DNA from: Vicingaceae bacterium
GTDB taxonomy: Bacteria > Bacteroidota > Bacteroidia > Flavobacteriales_E > Vicingaceae
Length of the DNA stretch: 64,000 nt
Assembly: GCA_018402765.1 (NCBI GenBank)
Contig: JAGYIE010000003.1
Span: forward strand, 496,001 to 560,000
Reading direction: 5' to 3'
Each line of letters begins with the position of its first letter. The first letter of the stretch is position 1. The notes beneath the pieces are model-generated. The model was given only the letters and a program-made list of their open reading frames with translations, ran no database searches and was not told the origin of the DNA. A program made the position numbers and the translations under genes. Below are positions 45,494 through 53,782 of this stretch, piece after piece.

Positions 45494-46114
45494 TTAAATA
45501 TAGTTTTCTAAAATTCCCAATCCTTGTCTTAAGATGGTGATATTTCCATCACTCAAGTCCACAACGGTTGAGGCTTCGTTATTTCCAAATCCACCATCAA
45601 TTACAATGTCCACGTTGTTTTCATATTTTTCGTGAATCAATTCCGGATCTGTTGTGTACTCAATCACTTCATCGTCATCGTGAATAGAGGTCGAAATCAA
45701 TGGGTTTCCATATTCGCTGACAATGGATCTGGTAATTTTATTGTCAGGTATTCGAATACCGATGGTTTTCTTTTTGTTGTGAAATAGTTTTGGCACTGAC
45801 TTGTTGGCAGGTAAAATAAAGGTGAAAGGACCCGGCAAAGCTTTGTTTAGCAATTTGAAAATAGACGTGTCAAATTGTTGAGTATAGTCTGAAATGTGGC
45901 TCAAGTTGTGGAACACAAAAGAAAAGTCTGCTTTTTCTACTTTTACGTCTTTGATTTTTGCCACTTTTTCAACGGCACTTTTGTTGTGCACATCGCAGCC
46001 TAAGGCGTAAACTGTATCGGTTGGATAAATGATTAAGCCACCATCTTTCAGGCACTCCGATATCAATTTTAATTGTCTTGGATCGATGTTTTCGTTGTAT
46101 AATTTAATAATCAT
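45494..46114 (-). CDS. Sua5/YciO/YrdC family protein, probable threonylcarbamoyladenylate synthase
   Basis: This 206-residue protein has the YrdC fold. Members make threonylcarbamoyl-AMP from threonine, bicarbonate and ATP for the t6A modification of ANN-decoding tRNAs. Key segments are GGLIIYPTDTVYALGCD (residues 26-42), SFVFHNLSHIS, LPGPFTFILPA (around 92) and GIRIPDN with PLISTSIH (around 134). The short length matches YciO/YrdC rather than full Sua5, so the YciO type, with a less clear role, is an alternative. Confidence 0.85.
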   Translation of the reverse strand: MIIKLYNENIDPRQLKLISECLKDGGLIIYPTDTVYALGCDVHNKSAVEKVAKIKDVKVEKADFSFVFHNLSHISDYTQQFDTSIFKLLNKALPGPFTFILPANKSVPKLFHNKKKTIGIRIPDNKITRSIVSEYGNPLISTSIHDDDEVIEYTTDPELIHEKYENNVDIVIDGGFGNNEASTVVDLSDGNITILRQGLGILENYI

Positions 46115-46358
46115 AGTTCTACAATTTTAGCAGGTAAAAGTTACATTTTTCAAACGGATTCCCCAAAGTTGATTTTTAGGAATTTAGGGCTTCTTGGAAT
46201 TGGGAAGGTTATACTTACATGTTGTCGGTTTACTTTAGGAAATCTATTTTTTTGAGTCTGTTACCTGTCGGTTCCTTTATAGCTAATATAAGGTTGAATT
46301 GTTTTATTGAATGTTTTATATTCTGTCATTTTATCTGTGATTTAAGCAGATTTAGTCT

Positions 46359-46770
46359 TTAATACAAATCTCCCTCAATTAATAATCCATGTGCTTCTTT
46401 AATTGCATTTGAAAAAAATGATTTCCATTTACTATTTTCATCTGTGTTTTTATCTAACAGTTTGACCTAGTTAAAAAAGATCCATGTTGTGCCATATTTA
46501 TTGATAGTGTATCCGGTAAATATCCCCAACAATTTAAAAATTTTTGAAATAGAATCAATGGAAACTAATTTGGTCAAATGAATCTTATTGTTACTTCAAT
46601 TGAAAATATTTAGTCCCATTTTTTTGTCTTATTACAACCGGATAAAAACGCACTTCTGCTTTTATAATTAGTTATATCAGCCATATCACCTAATGAATCG
46701 CTGCTAATGTAAATTCATCACCAAGATAATCGAATAATTCATTTCAGTTGTATGCAGTTGAAATTTTATG
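46359..46770 (-). pseudogene. Relic of an unknown protein gene
   Basis: On the minus strand several pieces in different frames read like one eroded protein. They are NELFDYLGDEFTLAAIH, LGDMADITNYKSRSAFLSG, then GIFTGYTINKYGTTWIFF, a stop, and finally KWKSFFSNAIKEAHGLLIEG with a closing stop near 46359. The amino-acid content is that of real coding sequence, but at least three frame changes or stops separate the pieces. I do not recognise the family. The relic lies in the 727-base gap between Sua5-like and fsa, both also on the minus strand. Confidence 0.45.
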
Positions 46771-46787
46771 CGTTAATTCCATCCACT

Positions 46788-46822
46788 AAAAAAGCAGTGC
46801 TAAAACCTCAACACTGCTTTTT
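46788..46822. terminator. Intrinsic terminator of fsa
   Basis: Perfect arms AAAAAAGCAGTG and CACTGCTTTTT around a 12-base loop, 20 bases after the fsa stop on the minus strand. Confidence 0.88.
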
Positions 46823-46841
46823 AAAACATATTATTTAGCTC

Positions 46842-47495
46842 TTAGTTATTCTTTGCGTGATCAGCTAAAAATTTCTCTAGACCAATATCCGTTAATGGGT
46901 GGTTCAATAATGCAGTAATAGCGCTCAATGGACCTGTCATTACATCTGCTCCTAACTTAGCACAATCAATAATGTGCATCGCGTGACGAACCGAAGCGGC
47001 TAAAATTTGCGTTTCGTATCCGTAGTTGTCAAAAATCAATCGAATTTCATTAATCAGGTTCAATCCATCAGTAGAAATGTCATCTAATCTTCCAATGAAT
47101 GGAGAAACGTATGTAGCTCCTGCCTTTGCTGCTAGTAATGCTTGCCCTGGAGAGAAAATAAGCGTGCAATTGGTTCGAATTCCTTTGTCAGAAAAATAAC
47201 GAATCGCTTTTACACCTTCTTTAATCATAGGTACCTTTACTACAATTTGAGGGTGCAGTGCTGCCAAAGCTTCACCTTCTTTAATCATTTCTGCAAAGTC
47301 TGTAGATATAACTTCGGCACTTACATCACCATCGACAATATTGCAGATATCCATATAGTGTTGTTTTACTTTTTCGTCCCCTTTAATGCCTTCTTTGGCC
47401 ATAAGAGATGGGTTAGTAGTTACACCATCTAAGATTCCAAGTTCTTGAGCTTCTTTTATTTGATTTAAATTTGCAGTATCGATAAAAAACTTCAT
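46842..47495 (-). CDS. fsa: Fructose-6-phosphate aldolase/transaldolase-like protein
   Basis: This small transaldolase-family enzyme (217 residues from ATG 47495) transfers or cleaves the dihydroxyacetone unit of sugar phosphates. The N-terminus [20 protein letters not shown] and [13 protein letters not shown] are typical. The Schiff-base lysine is in VVKVPM (around 86), and [13 protein letters not shown] and ILAASVRH follow. The longer start at 47519 would lie inside the promoter box at 47517-47524, so 47495 is the better choice. Length fits the short FSA/TalC subgroup, and whether it acts as aldolase or transaldolase is open. Confidence 0.9.
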   Translation of the reverse strand: MKFFIDTANLNQIKEAQELGILDGVTTNPSLMAKEGIKGDEKVKQHYMDICNIVDGDVSAEVISTDFAEMIKEGEALAALHPQIVVKVPMIKEGVKAIRYFSDKGIRTNCTLIFSPGQALLAAKAGATYVSPFIGRLDDISTDGLNLINEIRLIFDNYGYETQILAASVRHAMHIIDCAKLGADVMTGPLSAITALLNHPLTDIGLEKFLADHAKNN

Positions 47496-47516
47496 GAGTA
47501 TAATTTTTTGTTTGTT

Positions 47517-47547
47517 CAAAGGTAAAATTTCACTTTCCTTTTTTCAA
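47517..47547 (-). promoter_or_regulatory. Promoter of fsa
   Basis: On the minus strand TTG (47545-47547), 20 bases, and TACCTTTG (47517-47524) form a full -33/-7 pair. Transcription would start about 15 bases before the ATG at 47495. Confidence 0.7.
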
Positions 47548-47856
47548 AAAAAGATGTTAACAATAAACTTGAATTTTAAATACATTTATTATTGGAACTT
47601 ACAGATAATATTACATGCTAAACTAATTTTAAAACTTCTCGTTTAATATTCCCAACCATTTGTAAATAGAGCATGCTATTAAGATCCGCACATTAGTTTT
47701 ATAAGTTTTTGATTTTATACTATTCTGGTATAGGCTGTTTTATTAAGGATAGAGCCTTGCTAAAAATTTCTCATATCAACCTCCAAAAGATGCAAAATGC
47801 AATTGTGTCGGTTCTTCATTGATAAGATTTTATCACGCTTCATTATTAAGATTTAA
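47525..47856. other. Mostly empty stretch upstream of the GH16 fragment
   Basis: About 330 AT-rich bases. Apart from the fsa promoter at the left end I see nothing that is clearly coding. It probably holds the eroded front of the GH16 gene, but no piece is recognisable. Confidence 0.4.
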
Positions 47857-48198
47857 AACAGCTCTTCATTTACTCAAAGTTCTATGGAAATAGATTTTGT
47901 TAGGGTTTATCAGGAATCAACTACATACCTTGCCAAAAATTATCAGGAAAATCTTGAATTGACTATTTACCCAAATCCTGTAATTGATAATTTAACAATT
48001 AAATTACCAAAAGGGAAATTAAATAATTTAGCTGAGATTACAATTTTTAATTCAAAAGGACAAGTGGTGTCTAAAGCTCAAGAATTTGCCAATAATGGAT
48101 CAATAAATTTATACGGGTTACAAGATTTAAAAAGAGGTATTTATTTTCTTCGTGTCAACTGTGATACTGAACAGTACAGCTTAAAATTTATCAAGTAG
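47857..48198 (+). pseudogene. C-terminal relic of a glycoside hydrolase family 16 protein with T9SS domain
   Basis: The frame from 47857 gives SSSFTQSSMEIDFVRVYQ, which is the last beta strand of GH16 (laminarinase or agarase-like) enzymes, where xMxxDYVRVYQ is the usual end. It is followed by a linker and a T9SS sorting domain: LTIYPNPVIDNLTIKL, ITIFNSKGQVV and a closing GIYFLRVN with SLKFIK. The catalytic GH16 part is missing, with a stop upstream at 47854. An open frame from ATG 47884 remains, but it has no signal peptide, so it is a remnant of a secreted polysaccharide-degrading enzyme. Confidence 0.7.
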
Positions 48199-48381
48199 AT
48201 ATGGTATAAATAGCTGTATAAGAATAATATATTTCAATTAATTGAAAATTGAACTTACCATCGTTTTAATCCCACTTGTGTTTTCAATAAGTTTTAGTAA
48301 AACTTTAATTGCACATCAAAAATTTATTCTCTTGTGATGATAGACAATATTATCAACAATAAACAATAGGGCATAAAAAAT

Positions 48382-48476
48382 GGGTAAGCTACTTATATCG
48401 CACCGCTCAACCATATACCCTTGCTTTCTTCCGAACCTGGGGGATTAAACAGGAGCTGGTCGTATAAGACTTACCC
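48382..48476 (-). ncRNA. ffs: Signal recognition particle RNA (4.5S)
   Basis: The minus strand holds about 95 bases that fold into one long hairpin. The ends GGGTAAG and CTTACCC pair, then TCTTATA with TATAAG-like partners. The conserved Ffh-binding domain IV is visible as CCAGGTTCGGAAGAAAGCAAGG, with the GGAA tetraloop and the asymmetric loop AGCA in the expected place. A matched promoter lies just upstream and a T-rich stretch (ATTTTTTATG) follows the 3' end. Exact ends are estimated. It lies between the GH16 relic and the DUF4199 gene, on the opposite strand to both. Confidence 0.9.
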
Positions 48477-48480
48477 GCGG

Positions 48481-48512
48481 CAAAAATAGACATAATCTCA
48501 CGAACACTGCAA
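48481..48512 (-). promoter_or_regulatory. Promoter of the SRP RNA
   Basis: On the minus strand TTG (48510-48512), 21 bases, then TATTTTTG (48481-48488) match the Bacteroidota -33/-7 consensus. The predicted start is about 48476, exactly the first base of the closing stem. Confidence 0.8.
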
Positions 48513-48556
48513 ATGATTTCATAACTTTTCTTTTCAATAGATGGAATTTAAATTGA

Positions 48557-48564
48557 TATATTTG
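48557..48564 (+). promoter_or_regulatory. -7 promoter box of the DUF4199 gene
   Basis: TATATTTG matches TAnnTTTG, 26 bases before the ATG at 48590. No TTG at the usual -33 position. Confidence 0.5.
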
Positions 48565-48589
48565 TTTTTAAACAAATACACCAACCAGC

Positions 48590-49108
48590 ATGGAACAACA
48601 GCCGTCAATGTTAAGAAGCGCAATGAATTATGGAGCCATAATAGGGCTTGCATTAATCGCAATATCCTTAGTTTCATTCTTAATAGGAAACTACGAAAGT
48701 AAAATAATGCAATATGTAAGCTATGTGGCAATGATCGGCGGCTTGTTTTGGGCGATTAAAAGTTTTAGAGACAAAGAAAATGGGGGCTTTATTGCATACA
48801 GCAAAGCTCTTGGTTTTGGTGTACTAACCGCTTTGTTTTTTGGTATTATTACAGCCTTTTTTACTTATATATACATAAAATTTGTAGATGATACGCTTGT
48901 ACAATATGCGTTAGAACAAAGCAGATTGCAATTGGAAAAAAGAGGTATGGGAGATGATGAAATAGAGGCTGCAATGCAAATGTCAGAGTCATTGACTTCT
49001 CCTGGATTTATCGCTACAATGGCCTTAATTGGGAACGTTTTTATAGGATTTATTATCTCTTTAGTGATAGGCCTTATTGTCAAAAAAGAGGATACCTCTT
49101 TTAATTAA
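48590..49108 (+). CDS. DUF4199 membrane protein
   Basis: This 172-residue integral membrane protein has four hydrophobic segments (about residues 13-31, 39-56, 72-95 and 143-165). DUF4199 features are MNYGAIIGLALIAIS, then FRDKENGGFIAYSKALGFG, an acidic cytoplasmic-type stretch near 120-130, and a final FIISLVIGLIVKKE. Function unknown. In Bacteroidota this family is commonly encoded directly before a family 2 glycosyltransferase, as here, which suggests a shared role at the membrane. Confidence 0.85.
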   Translation: MEQQPSMLRSAMNYGAIIGLALIAISLVSFLIGNYESKIMQYVSYVAMIGGLFWAIKSFRDKENGGFIAYSKALGFGVLTALFFGIITAFFTYIYIKFVDDTLVQYALEQSRLQLEKRGMGDDEIEAAMQMSESLTSPGFIATMALIGNVFIGFIISLVIGLIVKKEDTSFN

Positions 49109-49121
49109 AAAAGAACACTTC

Positions 49122-50072
49122 GTGAATATTTCAATAGTAATACCTTTATTAAATGAGGAAGAGTCGCTTCCTGAGCTTTTTGCTTGGATAAAAAAGGTAA
49201 TGAATGCCCATAGCTTTTCTTTTGAAGTTATTTTTGTTGATGACGGAAGCACCGATAGCTCATGGAAGGTAATTGAAAAGCTGAAAACAGAAAATACCAA
49301 CACGGTTAAAGGGATAAAATTTCGAAGAAATTATGGAAAGTCTGCAGCTTTAAATGTTGGATTTGAAGCTGCAAATGGAGAAGTTGTCATTACAATGGAT
49401 GCAGACCTTCAAGATAGTCCTAGTGAGATTCCTGAATTATATAAATTGATAACTGAAGACGGGTTTGATTTGATTTCAGGTTGGAAACAAAAACGCTACG
49501 ATCCTTTATCTAAAACTATTCCGACCAAGTTGTTCAATTGGGCAACTCGCAAAATGACAGGAATTTATTTGCATGACTTTAATTGCGGTTTAAAAGCATA
49601 TAAGCATGCAGTAGTTAAGAATATTGAGGTTTACGGAGAAATGCACCGTTATATTCCTGCAATTGCAAAATGGGAAGGATTTACTCAAATAGGAGAGAAG
49701 GTAGTACAGCATCAAGAGCGGAAATACGGCACCACGAAGTTTGGTTTGGAACGTTTTATTAATGGATTTTTGGACTTATTGTCCATTACGTTTATCGGAA
49801 AGTTCGGAAAAAAACCAATGCACTTTTTTGGTTTATTTGGCACGCTAATGTTTTTGGTTGGCTTTATACTAATTGTATACGTTGGAGGTGAAAAATTATA
49901 TTTTTTAACCCAAGGAGTTAGAGCTAGATTAGTCACAGATACACCTCAATTTTATATCGCATTAGTAGCTATGATTATGGGAGTACAGCTATTTTTAGCA
50001 GGCTACTTGGCTGAGTTGACCTCTAGAAATTCACCCAATAGAAATAATTATAAGATAGAGACAGAACTCTAA
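49122..50072 (+). CDS. Family 2 glycosyltransferase, membrane-bound (GtrB/DPMS-like)
   Basis: A 316-residue glycosyltransferase from GTG 49122, which begins NISIVIPLLNEEESL, the usual start of the family; the open frame reaches back to a TTG inside DUF4199. The nucleotide-sugar motifs are VDDGSTDSSW (around residue 37) and MDADLQDSP (around 93). Two C-terminal membrane helices (about 230-290) anchor it, as in polyprenyl-phosphate glycosyltransferases that load undecaprenyl phosphate with a sugar. It is followed by another glycosyltransferase and a phosphatase gene. The sugar cannot be predicted. Confidence 0.88.
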   Translation: MNISIVIPLLNEEESLPELFAWIKKVMNAHSFSFEVIFVDDGSTDSSWKVIEKLKTENTNTVKGIKFRRNYGKSAALNVGFEAANGEVVITMDADLQDSPSEIPELYKLITEDGFDLISGWKQKRYDPLSKTIPTKLFNWATRKMTGIYLHDFNCGLKAYKHAVVKNIEVYGEMHRYIPAIAKWEGFTQIGEKVVQHQERKYGTTKFGLERFINGFLDLLSITFIGKFGKKPMHFFGLFGTLMFLVGFILIVYVGGEKLYFLTQGVRARLVTDTPQFYIALVAMIMGVQLFLAGYLAELTSRNSPNRNNYKIETEL

Positions 50073-50076
50073 TACT

Positions 50077-51234
50077 ATGTCTGACTTATCATTAAAAAAA
50101 GTAGTAATCATAGGACCAGCATACCCTTACAGAGGGGGAATTGCAACCTATAATGAGCGTCTGGCAAAAGAGTTTTTAGACCATGGATATGATGTAAAAA
50201 TAGAGACATTTAACCTTCAATACCCCAATTTTTTGTTTCCCGGGAAAACACAATTCTCTACGAATGAGCCTACTGATAAGTTAACGATTAATAGAAGCAT
50301 CAATTCTGTATGGCCACTAAACTGGCTAAAAGTAGGAAATCGGATAAAAAAAGAGCAACCCGACTTAGTTATAGTCAGGTATTGGTTGCCATTTATGGGA
50401 CCGAGTTTAGGTACTATCACCCGACGTATTCAATCTAATGGACACACCAAGGTAATCTGTCTTGCGGATAATGTAATTCCTCATGAGCAACGACTTGGTG
50501 ATGCCGTATTTACTCGTTACTTTTTAAATGGAGTTAATGGTTTACTTGCAATGACGCAGAAGGTATTAGACGATGCATTGAGCTTTCGACAAATACCGAC
50601 AACTCTTAGCCCTCATCCTATATTTGATAATTTTGGGACCATTACTTCAAAAGAAGCTGCATGCCAAAATTTAGGATTAGACCCATCGATAAACTATTTG
50701 CTCTTTTTTGGATTAATTCGCGATTATAAAGGACTTGATATTTTATTGGATGCATTGGCAGATGAAGAGCTGAAAGGACAACAACTAAAGTTAATCATTG
50801 CAGGAGAGTTTTACTCAGGAGCTGAAAAATACCACGAACAAATTAAACGCTTAGAGCTAAATGATCGAATTATTTTAAGAGATCGTTATATTCCTGATGA
50901 TGAAGTAGCTAATTATTTTAATGCGGCATCTTTAGTCGTACAGCCTTATAAAACTGCCACACAAAGCGGTGTTACACAAGTTGCTTATCATTTTAACAAA
51001 CCAATGGTTGTTACCAATGTAGGAGGTCTGAAAGAAATGATTCCTGATGGTAAGGTTGGGTTTGTAGTGAAACCTGATGCTAAAATATTAGCTTCTGCCA
51101 TCGCTCGTTTTTTTTATGAGAATAAAGAAGCTGAATTTAAATCAAACATGGCCATTGAGAAACAAAAGTACAGTTGGCCGCTGTTGGTAAATGCATTCGA
51201 ACGGTTGTATAATAAATTGAAAAAGAATGATTAA
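50077..51234 (+). CDS. Family 4-type glycosyltransferase
   Basis: This 385-residue GT-B-fold glycosyltransferase begins VVIIGPAYPYRGGIATYNE. The C-terminal donor-binding half has LLFFGLIRDYKGLDILLDAL (around residues 207-226), LIIAGEFYSG and the phosphate-binding region QSGVTQVAYHFNKPMVVTN with GGLKE. It starts 4 bases after the GT2 stop and overlaps the HAD phosphatase start by 8 bases. Together these genes probably build or transfer an envelope glycan. Confidence 0.88.
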   Translation: MSDLSLKKVVIIGPAYPYRGGIATYNERLAKEFLDHGYDVKIETFNLQYPNFLFPGKTQFSTNEPTDKLTINRSINSVWPLNWLKVGNRIKKEQPDLVIVRYWLPFMGPSLGTITRRIQSNGHTKVICLADNVIPHEQRLGDAVFTRYFLNGVNGLLAMTQKVLDDALSFRQIPTTLSPHPIFDNFGTITSKEAACQNLGLDPSINYLLFFGLIRDYKGLDILLDALADEELKGQQLKLIIAGEFYSGAEKYHEQIKRLELNDRIILRDRYIPDDEVANYFNAASLVVQPYKTATQSGVTQVAYHFNKPMVVTNVGGLKEMIPDGKVGFVVKPDAKILASAIARFFYENKEAEFKSNMAIEKQKYSWPLLVNAFERLYNKLKKND

Positions 51235-51775
51235 GATCGATAACAGTTGGACATTATTTTTGGACAGAGATGGTGTAATTAATGAACGTATCCCAAAAGG
51301 ATATGTTATGGAGCCTGAACAATTGATTTTAGAGGTTGCGGTTGCAGATGCAATAGCAGAGTTTAATGAATTGTTTGCTAGAGTAGTGGTCGTAACAAAT
51401 CAGCAAGGTATTGGTAAAGGATTAATGACTTCCAGTCAATTAGACGCTGTTCATGAAAGGTTGAAGGCTGAATTAGCATTATCGGGCGGACATGTAGATG
51501 CAATCTATCATTGTCCTGATCAGGCCAATACAGGATCAAAATGTCGAAAGCCTGAAGCAGGAATGGCGGAACAAGCCAAAGCAGAATTTCCTGAAATAGA
51601 TTTTTCTAAAAGTATAATGATAGGCGATACCATTACTGACTTGCAGTTTGGGAAACGATTGGGGATGAAAACTATCTTTGTCAGAACAGTAGAAGAGGAG
51701 CAAACAACTGACATTGAAAGTTTAGCTGACGAAAAAGTGGATTGGCTTAAAGATGTTTTTCTGGTGATTGGATGA
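51227..51775 (+). CDS. HAD-IIIA phosphatase, GmhB-like
   Basis: This 182-residue HAD phosphatase has motif I FLDRDGVINER (residues 12-22), motif II VTNQQGIGKG (around 58), and motif III/IV IGDTITDLQFGKRLG (around 128). A CPD and KCRKP pair matches the zinc loop of GmhB-type enzymes that remove the C7 phosphate of heptose bisphosphate. A general histidinol-phosphate-type HAD enzyme is the alternative. It overlaps the preceding glycosyltransferase. A HldE-like kinase is encoded at 55673-56668. Confidence 0.8.
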   Translation: MIKIDNSWTLFLDRDGVINERIPKGYVMEPEQLILEVAVADAIAEFNELFARVVVVTNQQGIGKGLMTSSQLDAVHERLKAELALSGGHVDAIYHCPDQANTGSKCRKPEAGMAEQAKAEFPEIDFSKSIMIGDTITDLQFGKRLGMKTIFVRTVEEEQTTDIESLADEKVDWLKDVFLVIG

Positions 51776-51776
51776 A

Positions 51777-52565
51777 TTACTCACCCATATAATCTTTAAT
51801 GGCTTTTGAAAGGTCATTAAATAGAGTGTTATTTCCTGCTACAATTTCTTTACCGTATATATAGTTATTTTCTCCCTTAAAATCAGTTACTCTGCCTCCT
51901 GCTTGTTGCACTATAAAAGCACCCGCAGCCACATCCCAGGGATTTAGACTATACTCATAAAATCCATCAAAACGACCACAAGCAACATATGCTAAGTCGA
52001 GTGCAGCAGAACCCATTCTGCGAATACCTCTAGTTTCTTGCATAAAATGTTTTAAGAGAGCTATATACTTATCTACTCGATCATAATCGTAATAGGGAAA
52101 CCCTGTAGCCAATAATGAGTCAGCAAAAGTTTTGGTTTTAGAAACTTGAATTCTTTTTCCATTTAGGTAGGCATTGCTTCCTTCCCATGCATAAAAGCAT
52201 TCACCGGATGTAGCTTCTAATACCATTCCTAATATAGTATTATTTCCTTTTTGTAAAGCAATACTTATTGAGTAAAATGGTATACCATGTATAAAGTTGG
52301 TTGTTCCATCTAATGGATCTACGATCCAGTTATATTCCGCACCTAAATTATTAGCGGTTTCTTCTTCGGTAATAAATCCTGCATTTGGAATTAGAGGAAT
52401 TAATCCATCTACTATTTTCCGTTCTGCTGTCTTATCTACATAAGTAACTAAACTATTTTTAGATTTAGTTTCGACATCTGCACTATTGATTTTCTCCTTA
52501 TTAATAAAGCTCGCAACTGTTTTGGAGAGTTCAATTACTTGATTACAGATGTATTCTAAATTCAT
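51777..52565 (-). CDS. Inositol monophosphatase family protein
   Basis: This 262-residue magnesium-dependent phosphatase has the metal motifs EEETAN (around residue 70), WIVDPLDGTTNFIHGIP (around 84-100) and NPWDVAAGAFIVQQAGG (around 212-228). The family includes SuhB and 3'(2'),5'-bisphosphate nucleotidase, and the substrate cannot be fixed from these motifs. Its start overlaps the lgt stop by 4 bases, and the two are co-transcribed on the minus strand, toward the HAD phosphatase gene. Confidence 0.88.
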   Translation of the reverse strand: MNLEYICNQVIELSKTVASFINKEKINSADVETKSKNSLVTYVDKTAERKIVDGLIPLIPNAGFITEEETANNLGAEYNWIVDPLDGTTNFIHGIPFYSISIALQKGNNTILGMVLEATSGECFYAWEGSNAYLNGKRIQVSKTKTFADSLLATGFPYYDYDRVDKYIALLKHFMQETRGIRRMGSAALDLAYVACGRFDGFYEYSLNPWDVAAGAFIVQQAGGRVTDFKGENNYIYGKEIVAGNNTLFNDLSKAIKDYMGE

Positions 52566-53722
52566 GTCTGTGGGAGGTATTTGTTTTTATTCTTGTTAAA
52601 GTAGACCATACCCAAGATTCCTGACGAGAATAGAATCACAGCAATCAATTCAGCTTGTGTAAAGCTCATGCCTGCAAAATTATAGTCAGGATTAATTCTG
52701 ATTTGTTCAATTAGAAATCTTTCCACACCATTTAGAGTTAAATAGATACTAAAAATAATACCGGGCACATTAATTTTCTTTCTTAAACTCCATAAAATCG
52801 CAAAAATGATTGAAGCCATTATGGTTTCGTAAAATGGAGTAGGCCAAGCTTTACCGGTTAGACTTTCTAGTCCCATTCGGGCAAAATCTTCTTTTAAATC
52901 TATCCCTAACACATTGTTTGGATAGTCATAGGCCCATGTCCAATCTGGCAAAAAATTCATCCAGTCTGGCTGAGGAGTGTCATTTGGCATACCCCAGTCA
53001 CCATCTCCTGCCACTTGGCAACCAACTCTTCCCATGCCATAAGCAGCCATTAACCCTGGTGCACAAGCATCTGCTACGTGGATCCATTTCATGCCATTTC
53101 TTACTGCATAAAATAAAACTGCACCACCTCCAATTATTAGACCTCCATAGATACTCAATCCTGAAAAACTCGTTAAGGCACCAAAGGGGTCTGCCATTAG
53201 TTCGTCTAGGTTTTCTAGATTGTGAAATAACTTGGCGCCCAATATGCCTGCAACAGCTGCTATAAGTGTCATATTACTGACATGTTCATAGGCGTGCATT
53301 GTCACCATCTCTGTCTTTGGGTTGGGTAGTTTAGTTTTATCAGCTTCTTTCTTTCTTAAATACACTCCTATTGCTGCGCCAATAACACCTCCAATAAATA
53401 TGCCTTTCGTAGAAAGAATGTAAGAAGGTGGATTTAGTACAAAATCACTGTATTCTAAAACTAGAATTGGGAGTTTAAATCCGATAACAAATCCAAAAAG
53501 ACCATTCAATATAAGGTCTTGCATGCTAGCAGGTGCGCCAATTACAACTGGTTTAATTGTTGGTTTTAGTAAACCATTAGTTTCTTTACGTTTTAATTCA
53601 ATGGTAAAAAGGTATGCTGCTAAAAGAAATGAGAGGGCAACAAAAAAGCCGAAAGAAGGCAAAGGAAGTGGGATGTTAATACCAAATAAATCGAATAAGG
53701 CATCACTTATTGTAGGATACAT
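52562..53722 (-). CDS. lgt: Prolipoprotein diacylglyceryl transferase
   Basis: Lgt attaches diacylglycerol from phosphatidylglycerol to the lipobox cysteine of prolipoproteins at the inner membrane. The 386-residue protein is longer than the E. coli enzyme, as is common in Bacteroidota. It has several membrane helices and the catalytic region YGMGRVGCQVAGDGDWG (around residues 231-247), then NGVERFLIEQIR near the end with the conserved Arg. It fits with the many lipoproteins in this window. A TAnnTTTG box lies 36 bases upstream. Confidence 0.93.
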   Translation of the reverse strand: MYPTISDALFDLFGINIPLPLPSFGFFVALSFLLAAYLFTIELKRKETNGLLKPTIKPVVIGAPASMQDLILNGLFGFVIGFKLPILVLEYSDFVLNPPSYILSTKGIFIGGVIGAAIGVYLRKKEADKTKLPNPKTEMVTMHAYEHVSNMTLIAAVAGILGAKLFHNLENLDELMADPFGALTSFSGLSIYGGLIIGGGAVLFYAVRNGMKWIHVADACAPGLMAAYGMGRVGCQVAGDGDWGMPNDTPQPDWMNFLPDWTWAYDYPNNVLGIDLKEDFARMGLESLTGKAWPTPFYETIMASIIFAILWSLRKKINVPGIIFSIYLTLNGVERFLIEQIRINPDYNFAGMSFTQAELIAVILFSSGILGMVYFNKNKNKYLPQT

Positions 53723-53757
53723 ATAATTTGTTTAAGAATAGTGAAAACGTCTTTTTA

Positions 53758-53765
53758 CAAAAGTA
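53758..53765 (-). promoter_or_regulatory. -7 promoter box of lgt
   Basis: The minus strand reads TACTTTTG, matching TAnnTTTG, 36 bases before the lgt ATG. No good TTG element upstream. Confidence 0.5.
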
Positions 53766-53782
53766 AGGATACGAAACCACTT

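Noticed and set aside
52918-53265. Open frame of 115 codons opposite lgt
   Set aside because: It is a shadow of lgt with no family features or ribosome-binding site.
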